Shown: piece by piece, positions 1 through 8,110 of the stretch | Layout: each line of letters opens with the position of its first letter | Numbering within the stretch: the first letter of the stretch is position 1 | Source: Acidimicrobiaceae bacterium | GTDB lineage: Bacteria > Actinomycetota > Acidimicrobiia > Acidimicrobiales > Acidimicrobiaceae | NCBI GenBank assembly: GCA_013044385.1 | Contig: JABEUN010000082.1 | Location: 1-33,062 of the forward strand | Direction: 5' to 3' | Length of the DNA stretch: 33,062 nucleotides | Made by a program: the position numbers and the translations under genes | The notes under the pieces: model-generated | The model's database searches: none | The model's input: the letters and a program-made list of their open reading frames with translations, nothing else | Told to the model about the DNA's origin: nothing

Positions 1-410
1 AGGTAGGTCGCATCACCAAAGGTGAAGATTCCACCATCAGATGCTACGAGCCAGTAGCCCTTGCCATCGGGTGTTGCAGCCATGCCGACGATGGGAGCGT
101 TCAAAACTTTGCCCGCCAGAGAGCCGTATAGTCCTGCATCGCCGGATGCATAGACCGAGCCATCGGGTCCAGCTATCCAGTAACCCTTGCCGTCTGGGGT
201 GGGTACCATGGCGACTATCGGACTACCGCCGGAGGCCTTGACGTTGTAGCCATCGGTGAGCGAACCGAGAGTTCTGTTCGAATTATGACTCAAATTCGCT
301 GCAGCAGTTCCGTTGTATCCGACGAAAATCAGCCCAAACGCGACACCGGTGACAGCGGCGCTTCTTGCCAAGCCGCCCCTTCTTCGGTAACCTCTGGCCC
401 TCCAGGTCAT
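1..410 (-). CDS. Secreted repeat protein with PDGKGYWL-type repeats (3' end outside window)
   Basis: The frame is open from an ATG at 408-410 to the window edge, giving 136 residues. An AGAGGTG ribosome-binding site lies upstream of the start. The N-terminus ([13 protein letters not shown]...) is basic and is followed by a hydrophobic stretch ([19 protein letters not shown]) with a likely cleavage site near residue 38, so a Sec signal peptide is likely. The mature part begins a repeat array: two units are visible, with [20 protein letters not shown] and [20 protein letters not shown] at a period of about 40 residues. Repeats of this kind are common in large secreted or surface proteins of Acidimicrobiia and probably fold as beta-propeller blades. 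The enzymatic or adhesive role cannot be told because the remainder is missing. Confidence 0.8.
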   Translation of the reverse strand, partial: MTWRARGYRRRGGLARSAAVTGVAFGLIFVGYNGTAAANLSHNSNRTLGSLTDGYNVKASGGSPIVAMVPTPDGKGYWIAGPDGSVYASGDAGLYGSLAGKVLNAPIVGMAATPDGKGYWLVASDGGIFTFGDATY

Positions 411-832
411 CTCAAAGCACCTCTACCACTAGACACAAAACCACCTTGTTTTGTATCGGCACAGGGGGAGAGGACTTTAGGTGAACAACTACGGAGAGTG
501 AGAAATAACGGCCCTAAGTGTTGAAAACATGCGCCAGCTGTGTCACTCTTGGAATTGAAGACGACCGGGCGTAGGCAATGGACCAGCATCCATCACGGTG
601 CTCTTACGTTACTTAGATGAACTGCGCTCCGGTTCTAAAGGTGCGTTCGGCTAGATTCGGGTCGAATCTGCTATGCGAAGGAAGACGCTAATGTCGGCGA
701 CTGGAGCTTGAACATGAGAAAGGGGCCCAATGAGGGCCCCTTTCTCATGTTCGTGGCGTGGTCACCCGCCTTGTCCGCCTAGGCGGCCCAGCCTGTTCTA
801 CCGCTGAGACTGGATTGGTTGCTGAGTTTGAG
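411..832. other. Intergenic region upstream of the secreted repeat protein
   Basis: This stretch holds the promoter region of the minus-strand secreted protein and a strong hairpin at 710-752. No convincing coding frame was found on either strand. Short open frames here lack ribosome-binding sites and recognisable motifs. Confidence 0.5.
710..752. terminator. 19-bp perfect hairpin, probable terminator downstream of the stress-protein genes
   Basis: Bases 710-728 (GAACATGAGAAAGGGGCCC) are exactly complementary to 734-752 across a 5-base loop. The hairpin lies about 80 bases downstream of the stop of the minus-strand universal stress gene. No T-run follows on either strand, so it is not a textbook intrinsic terminator; it could act as a factor-assisted terminator or an mRNA-stabilising stem. 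Confidence 0.55.
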
Positions 833-1306
833 TTAGCTCTGGTCGACTTCGGGTCGTACTAAAAGCACAGGGACTGGTGAATGGTGTAGCACGTATGAAC
901 TGACCGAACCTAGTAGGAGACTCGTGAAGCTTCCATGGCCACGTGTACCGATCACCACGACCTCGGCCTCTTTCTCTGCAATCTCGCAGAGCCTCACTCC
1001 GGGGGTTCCCTCGAGCAACCTACCCTCTATGGCCAAGTCTGGGTATTCGGCCTTGGCTTGAGTGAGGATCTTGTCCAAGATCTCCTTCGCTGCGTTCTCG
1101 ATATCTGTGACAGGAGCGACGTAGGCCGATCCGTATCCGAAGTTAGGGATGAACCAGCTGTGTGCCACCATTAGCTTGGCACCTCTGGCCTTTGCCTCGT
1201 CCGCTGCGAAAGCTACTGCTCTAGCTGCGCCATCGGAACCATCTGTTCCCACCAGTACTACCCCGGTGTGCGGAACCTTAAAATCTGTGAACTTGACGTC
1301 TGTCAT
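833..1306 (-). CDS. Universal stress protein (UspA family)
   Basis: This is a single UspA domain of 157 residues. The N-terminal beta strand GVVLVGTDGSDGAARAV carries the conserved D-G-S, and the C-terminal ATP-binding signature G-x2-G-x9-G-S is intact in GTRGHGSFTSLLLGS, followed by SPVPVLLVRP. Proteins with this signature normally bind ATP and act in the cytoplasm during stress, hypoxia or stasis. The ATG at 1304-1306 is chosen because AGGAGGTG sits 4 bases upstream; a start seven codons earlier has no such site. The gene lies 96 bases downstream of a second stress-protein gene on the same strand and near a DosR-like regulator, whose regulon in mycobacteria is rich in such proteins. Confidence 0.92.
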   Translation of the reverse strand: MTDVKFTDFKVPHTGVVLVGTDGSDGAARAVAFAADEAKARGAKLMVAHSWFIPNFGYGSAYVAPVTDIENAAKEILDKILTQAKAEYPDLAIEGRLLEGTPGVRLCEIAEKEAEVVVIGTRGHGSFTSLLLGSVSSYVLHHSPVPVLLVRPEVDQS

Positions 1307-1402
1307 GCTGCACCTCCTGTATTGCATTATGCACTTAGGTTTACACCAGTGCTAGGGGCAATTGCTGGACGATATTTGGCATTATCCCCTAATTTGGTGT
1401 TT

Positions 1403-1840
1403 CTAAGTATCGCTTCCCACGGTAGGGGGTGGAAGCACCACTACAGGTATCGAGGACAGCTCTATCACCTTGTGGGCGGTGCTGCCGATCGACTTCTCCC
1501 CGATACCGTGCCCGCGTGTCCCGATCACGACCAGGTCCGCTCCGGCCTCCTGACAGCTCGACAACAGACCGCTTAGCGGTGTTCCTTCGACGACAACGCA
1601 GTCAAAGTTGACTCCCATCTCGTCGATCTGGTTGCACCAATCCGATCTCATTCGCTCCGATATGACGCTTCGAGCCTCATCCACTGCGAGGATGCGTCCG
1701 TCCTGTTCAATTGGGAGAAGTCCCATCGAATGAATTGCGATCACTCTGCATCCCAGCTGGAGCGCCAACTCTCCAGCCCAATGCAGCGCCGCCAGTGAGG
1801 CTTCGGAGCCGTCCACTCCCACGACAATTGTTCGTATCAC
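1403..1840 (-). CDS. Universal stress protein (UspA family), second copy
   Basis: This single-domain 145-residue UspA protein begins IRTIVVGVDGSEASLAALHW and ends SSIPVVVLPPP. The nucleotide-binding signature is present as GTRGHGIGEKSIGS, with eight rather than the usual nine residues between the second Gly and the final Gly-Ser, so ATP binding is likely but not assured. It starts at a GTG (1838-1840) preceded by AAGGAG. It is codirectional with the stress-protein gene at 833-1306 and diverges from the DosR-like regulator at 2032; the 191-base divergent region probably contains both promoters. Confidence 0.9.
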   Translation of the reverse strand: MIRTIVVGVDGSEASLAALHWAGELALQLGCRVIAIHSMGLLPIEQDGRILAVDEARSVISERMRSDWCNQIDEMGVNFDCVVVEGTPLSGLLSSCQEAGADLVVIGTRGHGIGEKSIGSTAHKVIELSSIPVVVLPPPTVGSDT

Positions 1841-1946
1841 TTAGGAACTCCTTGACGGTTCTAGGGCCATGTGACAACTCTCCTAGTCTCTCCTATGTTT
1901 ATTGTCTATCCGAATCCAGCTTTGGAACCGCCCTATGGAGTCGAAC

Positions 1947-1966
1947 TCTGGGACCTTTGGCGGGGA
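1947..1966. promoter_or_regulatory. Weak candidate DosR-type operator in the usp/devR divergent region
   Basis: The sequence TCTGGGACCTTTGGCGGGGA contains a good GGGAC half-site and agrees with the mycobacterial DosR palindrome (TTSGGGACTWWAGTCCCSAA) at about 12 of 20 positions. The second half-site is poor. It lies about 65 bases upstream of the regulator start. Assignment rests only on this partial match and on the neighbouring genes. Confidence 0.25.
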
Positions 1967-2031
1967 TATATTGCTGTTCGACCCTGTATTAGACCTCATC
2001 ACTGCCCTTTGCGGTGCACTAGGTTGATGAT

Positions 2032-2691
2032 ATGACAATAAGGGTCTTTATTGTGGATGACCACGAGGTCGTTCGGTGGGGCATATCCAGCCTCATCGAT
2101 GCTGAAGAGGATCTAGAGGTTACCGGCGAAGCGGGATCTGTTGAAGAGGCCCTAGCACGGATCTCGAGTGCAAGGCCGGACGTGGCTCTGCTTGACGTTC
2201 GACTTCCAGACGGGGATGGTATCCAGCTGTGCAGAGAGATCCGGTCGAGTTACCCAGATGTCTACTGTCTCATGCTTACTTCCCACTCAGATGATGAAGC
2301 GTTATTCTCTGCAATTCTTGCAGGAGCATCTGGTTACCTGCTCAAGCAGATCAAACTCACCGATTTAGTAGGTGGCATTAGAAGGGTGGCAGCAGGGGAG
2401 AGCTTGCTTGATCCAGCGGTCACCGCCAAAGTTTTGGCCCGGCTCCGGTCACCCAAAGATGAAGAGGATCCGCTAGCGAAACTTTCAGCGCAGGAACGCA
2501 GAATTCTCGAATTAGTAACTGATGGTAAGACTAACAAACAGATAGCAGGCGAGATGTTTCTTGCAGAAAAGACCGTCAAGAACTATGTTTCTAACCTGCT
2601 GGCAAAGCTTGGAATGAGTCACCGCTCTCAGGTGGCAGCTTTAGGAGCCAGGCTCGCAGAGCGAAAGCGCCAGGGCTCCGAAGGCAGCTGA
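2032..2691 (+). CDS. DosR/DevR-like NarL-family response regulator
   Basis: The protein has 219 residues. The N-terminal receiver domain (1-120) shows the acidic pair D9-D10, phospho-acceptor D55 in ALLDVRLPDGDG, the switch Thr in LMLTSHS and Lys in GYLLKQIK. The C-terminal LuxR-type helix-turn-helix (about 150-210) reads LSAQERRILELVTDGKTNKQ...FLAEKTVKNYVSNLLAKLGM. Similarity to Mycobacterium DosR is high along the whole length, including the GEAGSVEEA, ILAGASGY and MFLAEKTVKNYVS segments. DosR controls the hypoxia/NO dormancy response, and the adjacent divergent stress-protein genes fit such a regulon. No cognate DosS/DosT histidine kinase is in the window. A TAGGTT hexamer ends 6 bases before the ATG and could be a -10 box of a leaderless transcript; no clear ribosome-binding site is seen. 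Confidence 0.9.
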   Translation: MTIRVFIVDDHEVVRWGISSLIDAEEDLEVTGEAGSVEEALARISSARPDVALLDVRLPDGDGIQLCREIRSSYPDVYCLMLTSHSDDEALFSAILAGASGYLLKQIKLTDLVGGIRRVAAGESLLDPAVTAKVLARLRSPKDEEDPLAKLSAQERRILELVTDGKTNKQIAGEMFLAEKTVKNYVSNLLAKLGMSHRSQVAALGARLAERKRQGSEGS

Positions 2692-3334
2692 TCAGGAGCG
2701 AGTTTCCCGACTCTGTGCCGGAGGATTTGAACCTCGTGCGATGAATACAGCTAGGAAGCGTTGATCTGATTGCTTTATTGGCGTGGGTCAGGTTCTATTG
2801 CGGTCCCATAGACCGACAGGCGACTTCGATTGAAGATTCTCCGAAGCTAACTTTGTTTGATTTATGGATTCAATTCGGCAGTAGTAGACCTAGCGTTGCG
2901 ATTACAGAAGGAACGGAACTTCATCGACTCCGCCCTTCGACGGGTCTACTTCGACGGGTTTGATCCCTCAATCAACTGGGCCAAGAACAGTTTCATAGCT
3001 AGCTATTGCCCACCACTTGACAGAGGTACCGTTGGCTGACCTCTTGCACCGACAGGGACTGCGCGGAACTCGGGGGTATAGGTAGTTGATTATAAAGAGA
3101 CCAGAACAACGTCGATCTTTTCAAATCCATATTTATCCAAGCCGACTATGTTCGCTTTCGACACCGGTACCTCTATCCGAAGCTATGTGAGACGTTGCAG
3201 TTCTCAACTGTGCAGATCCTGATCAAGTCGGGTATCGGATCTCTCTAGTAAGTCGGTGTGCGTTCCAGTTTCCGGGTATTTCGGTTACTGTTGGGTTCCG
3301 AGCTTGCGTTGGAATTGCCGAACAAGGGGGTGCC
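2692..3334. other. Long intergenic region without a supported gene
   Basis: There are 643 bases between the DosR-like gene and the SRPBCC gene. A 60-codon frame at 2857-3039 has a protein-like composition (KERNFIDSALRRVYFDGFD) but no ribosome-binding site and no family I recognise; it may be a gene remnant. An 11-base direct repeat CTTCGACGGGT occurs at 2935-2945 and 2949-2959. The promoter for the downstream pair presumably lies in the last 200 bases, but no clear hexamers were assigned. Confidence 0.4.
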
Positions 3335-3829
3335 GTGGTGGCCGAGGACACAACTCACCAGCACTCATCGCCGACCGAATCCTCTGATAGCAATCGAGCC
3401 GAACCGGTGGAAGATGGCGGATTCTTCGTCAACGTGAGCCGTGGGTCGCTGCGCGAACAGATTCTGATAAACAAGCCGGCGTCAGATGTCTGGAAACTGG
3501 TTGGGGCTCCGGAACGTCTGTCCGAGTGGTTTCCCGGCATTGTTGAGTCACATGTAGAGGGCGACGTCAGAACTATCACCACCGACGCCGGAAACAAGCT
3601 GCCAGAGCAGATCCTTACCATCGATCCAGTAGCTATGAGATTTCAGTACAGGATTACGGCTCCAATCGTGAAGGAGCATCTTGGAACCGTGGATGTAGTT
3701 GCACTTGGAGACGACTCCTGCTTAGTTCTGTACAGCACAGACGCCGATCCCAGGACGTTCGCTCTGATGATCTCCGGCGCTTCAGGGACTGCTCTTGAGG
3801 AGCTCAAGCGGATCGTGGAGGGGCTGTGA
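3335..3829 (+). CDS. SRPBCC (polyketide cyclase/START-like) family protein
   Basis: The protein has 164 residues. After a hydrophilic, probably disordered N-terminus of about 35 residues comes an SRPBCC fold: LREQILINKPASDVWKLVGA, then PERLSEWFPGIVESHVEG and a series of beta strands, ending in a long C-terminal helix (GTALEELKRIVEGL). Such helix-grip proteins bind hydrophobic ligands in a deep cavity. The start is a GTG (3335-3337) behind AAGGGGG. The gene ends 23 bases before the sulfatase gene on the same strand, so the two are probably cotranscribed. The ligand is unknown; the pairing suggests it may bind a substrate or product handled by the sulfatase. Confidence 0.8.
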   Translation: MVAEDTTHQHSSPTESSDSNRAEPVEDGGFFVNVSRGSLREQILINKPASDVWKLVGAPERLSEWFPGIVESHVEGDVRTITTDAGNKLPEQILTIDPVAMRFQYRITAPIVKEHLGTVDVVALGDDSCLVLYSTDADPRTFALMISGASGTALEELKRIVEGL

Positions 3830-3852
3830 CTGAAAGTTATAAGGGGGTCTAG

Positions 3853-5397
3853 GTGACAAGGCGGATACTGCTAATTACGACCGATCAGCAGCGGTTCGAT
3901 ACGTTGGGCTGCAATGGCGGAAAGATCGCTAGGACTCCTGTGGTCGATCGACTGGCCGCAGAAGGGGTCAGATACGACAGGGCCCATCCACAGTCAGTAG
4001 TGTGCATGCCGTCTCGCTCGACGATCCTTACTGGGCAGCACCCGACTACGCACGGTGTGTGGATGAATGGTGTCCCACTGCCGACCGACGCTCCTTCTGT
4101 TGCCGAGGAGCTCAGAGGTGCCGGCTTCAAGACGGCCCTGATCGGAAAGGCCCACTTCGAGCCATTTCTGGATCCGTTCCTTAGATTTGTTGAAAACAAA
4201 AACAGCCGTACCGATGGTACGCCCATTTCAGGGTCGATAAGGGGTTTTGAATACCTGCTTTCGGCGACCCATGGCCCGATCGGCCCCTTTCACTACGCCC
4301 GATGGCTGTCGACTCATCACCCCGAGTTCGTATCGGGCTTCTTCCCGGTACTTGACGCTTCGTTGCAAGTCAGCGGAGCAGGCGGCGGCGATAGCGGTGG
4401 TCCGCAGATCAAGGTGAATCCCATCCCGAAGGAGTATTACCACACCGACTGGATTGCCTCACGAACCATCGACTGGATTTCCAGCATGCAAGAGCAGAAC
4501 GACTGGTTCTGTTGGATGAGTTTTCCCGATCCACACCACCCGTGGGACCCGCCGCAGTCGGAGGTGTCTCGCATCGATTGGCGCCAGGTTCCACTGCCGG
4601 ATGTTTACCCCGAAAAAAGGTCGGACCGCGAGGCGATATTGGCTGATAAACCCAGACACTGGCGACTGTGGTACGAGGGGAAGCTTGTGTCTAACTACGA
4701 GGCGCCGCTGTCGTGGGTACCAGCTACGCTCACGACGGACCAGGTCAGAGAGATCAACGCCAGAAATGCGGTCGAGTGCGAACTGATCGACGAGGCGATC
4801 GGAAGGGTGCTATCCGAATTATCTCAAAAAGGTTGGCTCGATGAGGTTGACATCTTCTTTACAACAGATCACGGTGAGCTGGGAGGTGATTTCGGACTGA
4901 TGTTCAAGGGTCCCTACCACGTGGATGGCCTCATGCGCCTACCGCTTGTATGGAGGCCAGCAAAATCTGCCGGAGTTACCCCGGCGTCGGTGACCAAACC
5001 CGTGGGACTGATCGATTTGGCTCCGACGTTCCTCTCGATCGCCGGACTGAGTCCGCGAAACTGGATGGAGGGCAAACCGCTTCCAGTCTCGGATCATGAC
5101 GCGATGGACCGAGGTTTCGAAAAGGTTTTGACCGAGTGGGACTCGGTACTTTTTGGCGTCAACGTGCACGTCCGAACTATCTTCAGGGACGGCTACGTAT
5201 GCACTTCATACCTTCCAGGTACGTGCCATGATGGAACAGAGGGTGAACTGTACGACCTCGCCGATGATCCATTTCAGCAAAGCAACCGCTGGGATGATCC
5301 CGCTATGCGGTCCCTTAGAGACGACCTGCTTAGCGACCTCTGGCAGAGCCAGCCAGTAGGCAGGAACAAGAACCTCAGGGTCCAAGCACCGGTCTAG
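3853..5397 (+). CDS. Type I sulfatase (alkaline phosphatase superfamily)
   Basis: The protein has 514 residues. The N-terminus (ILLITTDQQRFDTLGCNGG) provides the first metal-ligand Asp. The catalytic signature is SVVCMPSRSTILTGQHP with C51 in a C-x-P-x-R motif, the Cys that formylglycine-generating enzyme converts to formylglycine. Further metal and active-site regions are GKAHFEPF, WMSFPDPHHPWDPP and TTDHGELGGDFGLMFKGPYH. It should hydrolyse a sulfate ester, or less likely a phosphonate monoester, since the superfamily is promiscuous. No signal peptide is visible, implying a cytoplasmic enzyme and an intracellular maturation enzyme, which is not in this window. The start is a GTG (3853-3855) behind AAGGGGG; it follows the SRPBCC gene by 23 bases. 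Confidence 0.9.
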   Translation: MTRRILLITTDQQRFDTLGCNGGKIARTPVVDRLAAEGVRYDRAHPQSVVCMPSRSTILTGQHPTTHGVWMNGVPLPTDAPSVAEELRGAGFKTALIGKAHFEPFLDPFLRFVENKNSRTDGTPISGSIRGFEYLLSATHGPIGPFHYARWLSTHHPEFVSGFFPVLDASLQVSGAGGGDSGGPQIKVNPIPKEYYHTDWIASRTIDWISSMQEQNDWFCWMSFPDPHHPWDPPQSEVSRIDWRQVPLPDVYPEKRSDREAILADKPRHWRLWYEGKLVSNYEAPLSWVPATLTTDQVREINARNAVECELIDEAIGRVLSELSQKGWLDEVDIFFTTDHGELGGDFGLMFKGPYHVDGLMRLPLVWRPAKSAGVTPASVTKPVGLIDLAPTFLSIAGLSPRNWMEGKPLPVSDHDAMDRGFEKVLTEWDSVLFGVNVHVRTIFRDGYVCTSYLPGTCHDGTEGELYDLADDPFQQSNRWDDPAMRSLRDDLLSDLWQSQPVGRNKNLRVQAPV

Positions 5398-5423
5398 TTG
5401 CCTTTCCTTTCAGTTGGCAGGAC

Positions 5424-5505
5424 AATGGTCGGTCGATTAGGTCCTTGTACCCTTAGATGCCCGTTCCGAGGTTGACCTAAAAGCTCCGAAACCCTACCGA
5501 CCATT
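5424..5505. repeat. 10-bp inverted repeat in the sulfatase/lipoprotein convergent gap
   Basis: AATGGTCGGT (5424-5433) and its complement ACCGACCATT (5496-5505) are separated by 62 bases in the 295-base region between the convergent sulfatase and lipoprotein genes. The wide spacing makes a terminator unlikely. Nothing else was recognised in this gap. Confidence 0.25.
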
Positions 5506-5692
5506 AGTGACGCTATCGCCCGTTTTCTCGGCGGACTAGATGGAATGGCTTTGTCAGAGTCTGTTCATGCTCCGGCGACTGGATCTCTGCTTGAGTGGGT
5601 TGCATCGGCGCTGTTGCTGAGGGACTCCGTTCATGGCTGAACTAGAGCCATTTGCTTTCTGTTCCACCTCTGTTGCATTTATCAAAATGCGT

Positions 5693-6808
5693 TCAGCTGA
5701 GGTTGCAGTACCCGGTACTGATTAGGAATTTCTTTAGTGCGGTGACGAATGCGGCTCCGCTTGGTAAGCCCATCCCAGGTGCCGAACTGATCAAGTGTCC
5801 TGCTTTTAGCTGGGAGTTTATATAAGCTCCCGCTTCGGCACTGCGGCCCAAAACGCACTCGTCTGCGGCCCAGCCCGCTAGTAGGCCAAGGCCAGAGTAC
5901 TGCTCGGAGAGACCGCGCTGATATTGAACCAAAAAGAAGTGAGCCTCTTTGGAAACTATGGCTGGGAACTGCTTTGTAATGTCAGTCCACCCCGAACCGG
6001 TAGAACCCAGAGTTACTGGACTGGAGGTCAGTGTGTGGTTCTGAGGCGAACTGAGCCTGTAGATGCGTATCGGCATCGCTGAACCTGCATAGTTGTCGAA
6101 GACGTAAGCGAACCGGTTGTCTTCGCCGATGAGAACGGACTGTCCGTCCAGGGTAGTCAAGTAACCGTAGCCATTTCCTACCAATGCGCTTGAGTAGGCT
6201 ATGTACTTGCCCCCGGTGACCGCCCACGTATCAACGACAGAACAGCAGTGAGCACCCCCTGTGTCGACCTCCAGCAGGATGGAATACGAAGTCATCGGGC
6301 CGTGAGTGGCGACGATGCAAAGAGGGTATTGCGTCGGCGGTTGCGCGTTGTTGTAGACGGGAAGTCCCGATCCTCCGTTTTTGAAGTTGGTCAGCGAACC
6401 CAAGCTGACAGGATAGGAGTTCAATGATCCCGTCGGGACCGGAGGCGGACCTACATCCGGCTGGACCAGTGCGCTTTTAAATAGCGTGGCGGAGCCACCT
6501 GCTATGGTAAGTACGCCTCCGCTGATGTCGTTATAGCCGCTCGCTTCGGTACCTTTCAAGGTCACCCGCAGTGGACCACTGGACGAGGTGATCGATATTG
6601 GCGCACCTTGTGACGCAGGGACGTAGGAACCACAGGAAATTGTCGAAACACCGCCACTACGGGCTGTTGTTGGGGATATAGGGGCGTTGACTCGGGTCGT
6701 CGGAGTGGTCGAGGCCGTTTCACTTGCTGGTTGTGAAGTGCATCCGAAAAGTAGCAACGTCGACATAGCCGTGGCAAATGCCCACAAATGATTTGACCGG
6801 AGCTGCAC
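5693..6808 (-). CDS. Putative secreted lipoprotein of unknown function
   Basis: The protein has 371 residues. It starts with a lipoprotein signal peptide (QLRSNHLWAFATAMSTLLLF) ending in a lipobox LLFGC; the Cys would be lipidated and anchor the protein outside the membrane. A Thr/Ser/Pro-rich linker follows (about residues 30-55). The remainder is Gly/Ser/Thr-rich, predicted mostly beta, with several Cys (STISCGS, PLCIVA, AHCCSV, DECVLG, TGYCN) that could form disulfides. No enzymatic motif or named domain was recognised. The GTG at 6806-6808 is preferred because GAAGGAG lies about 9 bases upstream; an ATG ten codons earlier lacks a ribosome-binding site. It faces the sulfatase gene convergently, so no operon link is implied. 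Confidence 0.75.
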   Translation of the reverse strand: MQLRSNHLWAFATAMSTLLLFGCTSQPASETASTTPTTRVNAPISPTTARSGGVSTISCGSYVPASQGAPISITSSSGPLRVTLKGTEASGYNDISGGVLTIAGGSATLFKSALVQPDVGPPPVPTGSLNSYPVSLGSLTNFKNGGSGLPVYNNAQPPTQYPLCIVATHGPMTSYSILLEVDTGGAHCCSVVDTWAVTGGKYIAYSSALVGNGYGYLTTLDGQSVLIGEDNRFAYVFDNYAGSAMPIRIYRLSSPQNHTLTSSPVTLGSTGSGWTDITKQFPAIVSKEAHFFLVQYQRGLSEQYSGLGLLAGWAADECVLGRSAEAGAYINSQLKAGHLISSAPGMGLPSGAAFVTALKKFLISTGYCNLS

Positions 6809-7337
6809 GTGGAGTATCTCCTTCTTCGTGATGATCATTGGAGCAGTCTTTTGATAATAGCGGTGGGAGGTTCACTCGCCGAGGCGGGTATTAGTCATCA
6901 GATTGGTAAAGTCGGTACTTCCCGTCGTACCCCTTGACGCTATGGAGTGACCGTGATCGTGAGGGATATTCTTGGCTTCGAATCAATTGCGTGGGGCGAC
7001 TGACTGAAGATCAATCGTCATAGCTCGATTGGTGGCGACAAGGTTCAACCTGCGGTTTTCGACGCTGTCAGACTAGAAACGGCCCTGGCGCCACCTTTGG
7101 AAGTCGCACGCAACCCGAAAGTGGCCAAAATCGTACCAAGTTCGCCAAAGCACATCAGCTGGCCGATTCGGTGCGTAAAGCTGTGGATGAAGGCTGCTCG
7201 AAGGTGACCAACGGCCGGCGTGTGGAGTTCTTCTTTGCTGTGGTTGCATCAGAGTGAGATACCAATTTGCCGGCTTTGGCGCTGGAAGGCTAGCTATGCG
7301 AGGCTTTTAGAGGTTTCCCCGGGATGGTCGATCCACC
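6809..7337. other. Intergenic region with a possible gene remnant
   Basis: There are 529 bases between the lipoprotein start and the PhoU stop. The left part should contain the lipoprotein promoter (a TATTAT on the minus strand is a weak -10 candidate). The right part contains the plus-strand frame described separately at 7024-7257. No RNA gene was recognised. Confidence 0.4.
7024..7257 (+). pseudogene. Possible C-terminal gene remnant without start codon
   Basis: The frame is open from just after a TAG at 7021-7023 to a TGA at 7255-7257 and contains no ATG. Its second half is protein-like (KFAKAHQLADSVRKAVDEG, then SKVTNGRRVEFFFAVVASE), unlike the first half. It may be the tail of a decayed gene or a chance open frame. 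No family was recognised. Confidence 0.2.
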
Positions 7338-7943
7338 CTACGGTCCTGATAGTGACCTTACCGACCGCGACAGATTAACTGCGTGGTCGCCGAATCTCTC
7401 GTAAAAGCGTGCGACGAGTGCGAGCTCCATGGCAACTGCAACGTTTTGCATGCAACCAACGAGTTCTGATGCGAAGGCGACATGTAGGTCATCAAGTTCA
7501 TCATCCAAAGCCTCAACGACAGAGATGAGTTTGGAGTCCCTGTCGGCAAAGGTGTCGGTCGCCTTCCTCCACATCGTGACACCTACATCTCCCATCTGGT
7601 CGATTATTCCACGACATCTCGGAGTGAGCTCCTCGCTGATGCCTAGAAGTGCTCGTCGGGCGATGTGCTCTGCCAGGTCTCCGGATCTTTCGAGCTCGGA
7701 TATCATCCTTAGGACGACTATCAGGTATCGCCGATACTCTGGTGAATGGTCAGACTCGATGATGTCAGCTGTCACCGACGTCTCAATTTCGCGATAGAGG
7801 TGGTCCACCTCGAGATCCCTGCTGACAATGGACCGTGCCGAGACCTTGTCTCCACTCAGAAGTGCTTCAGTGGCTCCGGCGAAGCTATCACCGACCATTG
7901 CAAATAGCTCTATGACTCCCTTGTCAAGTTCCTCTCGGTCCAT
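7338..7943 (-). CDS. phoU: PhoU-domain phosphate-signalling protein
   Basis: The protein has about 201 residues with two PhoU three-helix bundles. The metal-binding E/D-x3-D signatures are seen in MISELERSGDLAEHIARRA (first half) and FYERFGDHAVNLSRSV (second half). PhoU is a cytoplasmic negative modulator linking the Pst phosphate transporter with the PhoR kinase. No pst, phoR or phoB gene is adjacent, so this may be a solitary paralogue. Two starts are possible: ATG at 7941-7943, preceded by GTGAGGT at good spacing, and GTG at 7953-7955 behind a G-run; the ATG is preferred. The length is slightly below that of typical PhoU proteins. Confidence 0.88.
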   Translation of the reverse strand: MDREELDKGVIELFAMVGDSFAGATEALLSGDKVSARSIVSRDLEVDHLYREIETSVTADIIESDHSPEYRRYLIVVLRMISELERSGDLAEHIARRALLGISEELTPRCRGIIDQMGDVGVTMWRKATDTFADRDSKLISVVEALDDELDDLHVAFASELVGCMQNVAVAMELALVARFYERFGDHAVNLSRSVRSLSGP

Positions 7944-8050
7944 AGCCGACCTCACCGCCCCCCTAGTCCCTACCAGAAGAAGCTAGTTGAAGCGCACGCG
8001 AAAAGGTGGAGGATTCCTTTGCGCGGATATGAAGTTTGCCCCCAGATGGG

Positions 8051-8091
8051 CACCGAGGCCCGAGAACTACTTTTGTGATCGGGCCTCGGTG
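8051..8091. terminator. Hairpin terminator downstream of the SDR gene
   Basis: A perfect 13-bp stem (CACCGAGGCCCGA, 8051-8063, with 8079-8091) encloses a 15-base loop. It lies just beyond the stop of the minus-strand SDR gene and upstream of phoU. On the plus strand it is followed by TTTA only. It probably ends SDR transcription before phoU. Confidence 0.6.
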
Positions 8092-8110
8092 TTTAGATCG
8101 GTGGCGAGGG

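Noticed and set aside
2857-3039. 60-codon plus-strand gene between the DosR-like and SRPBCC genes
   Set aside because: No ribosome-binding site and no recognised homologous motif; kept only as a possible remnant in the gap description.
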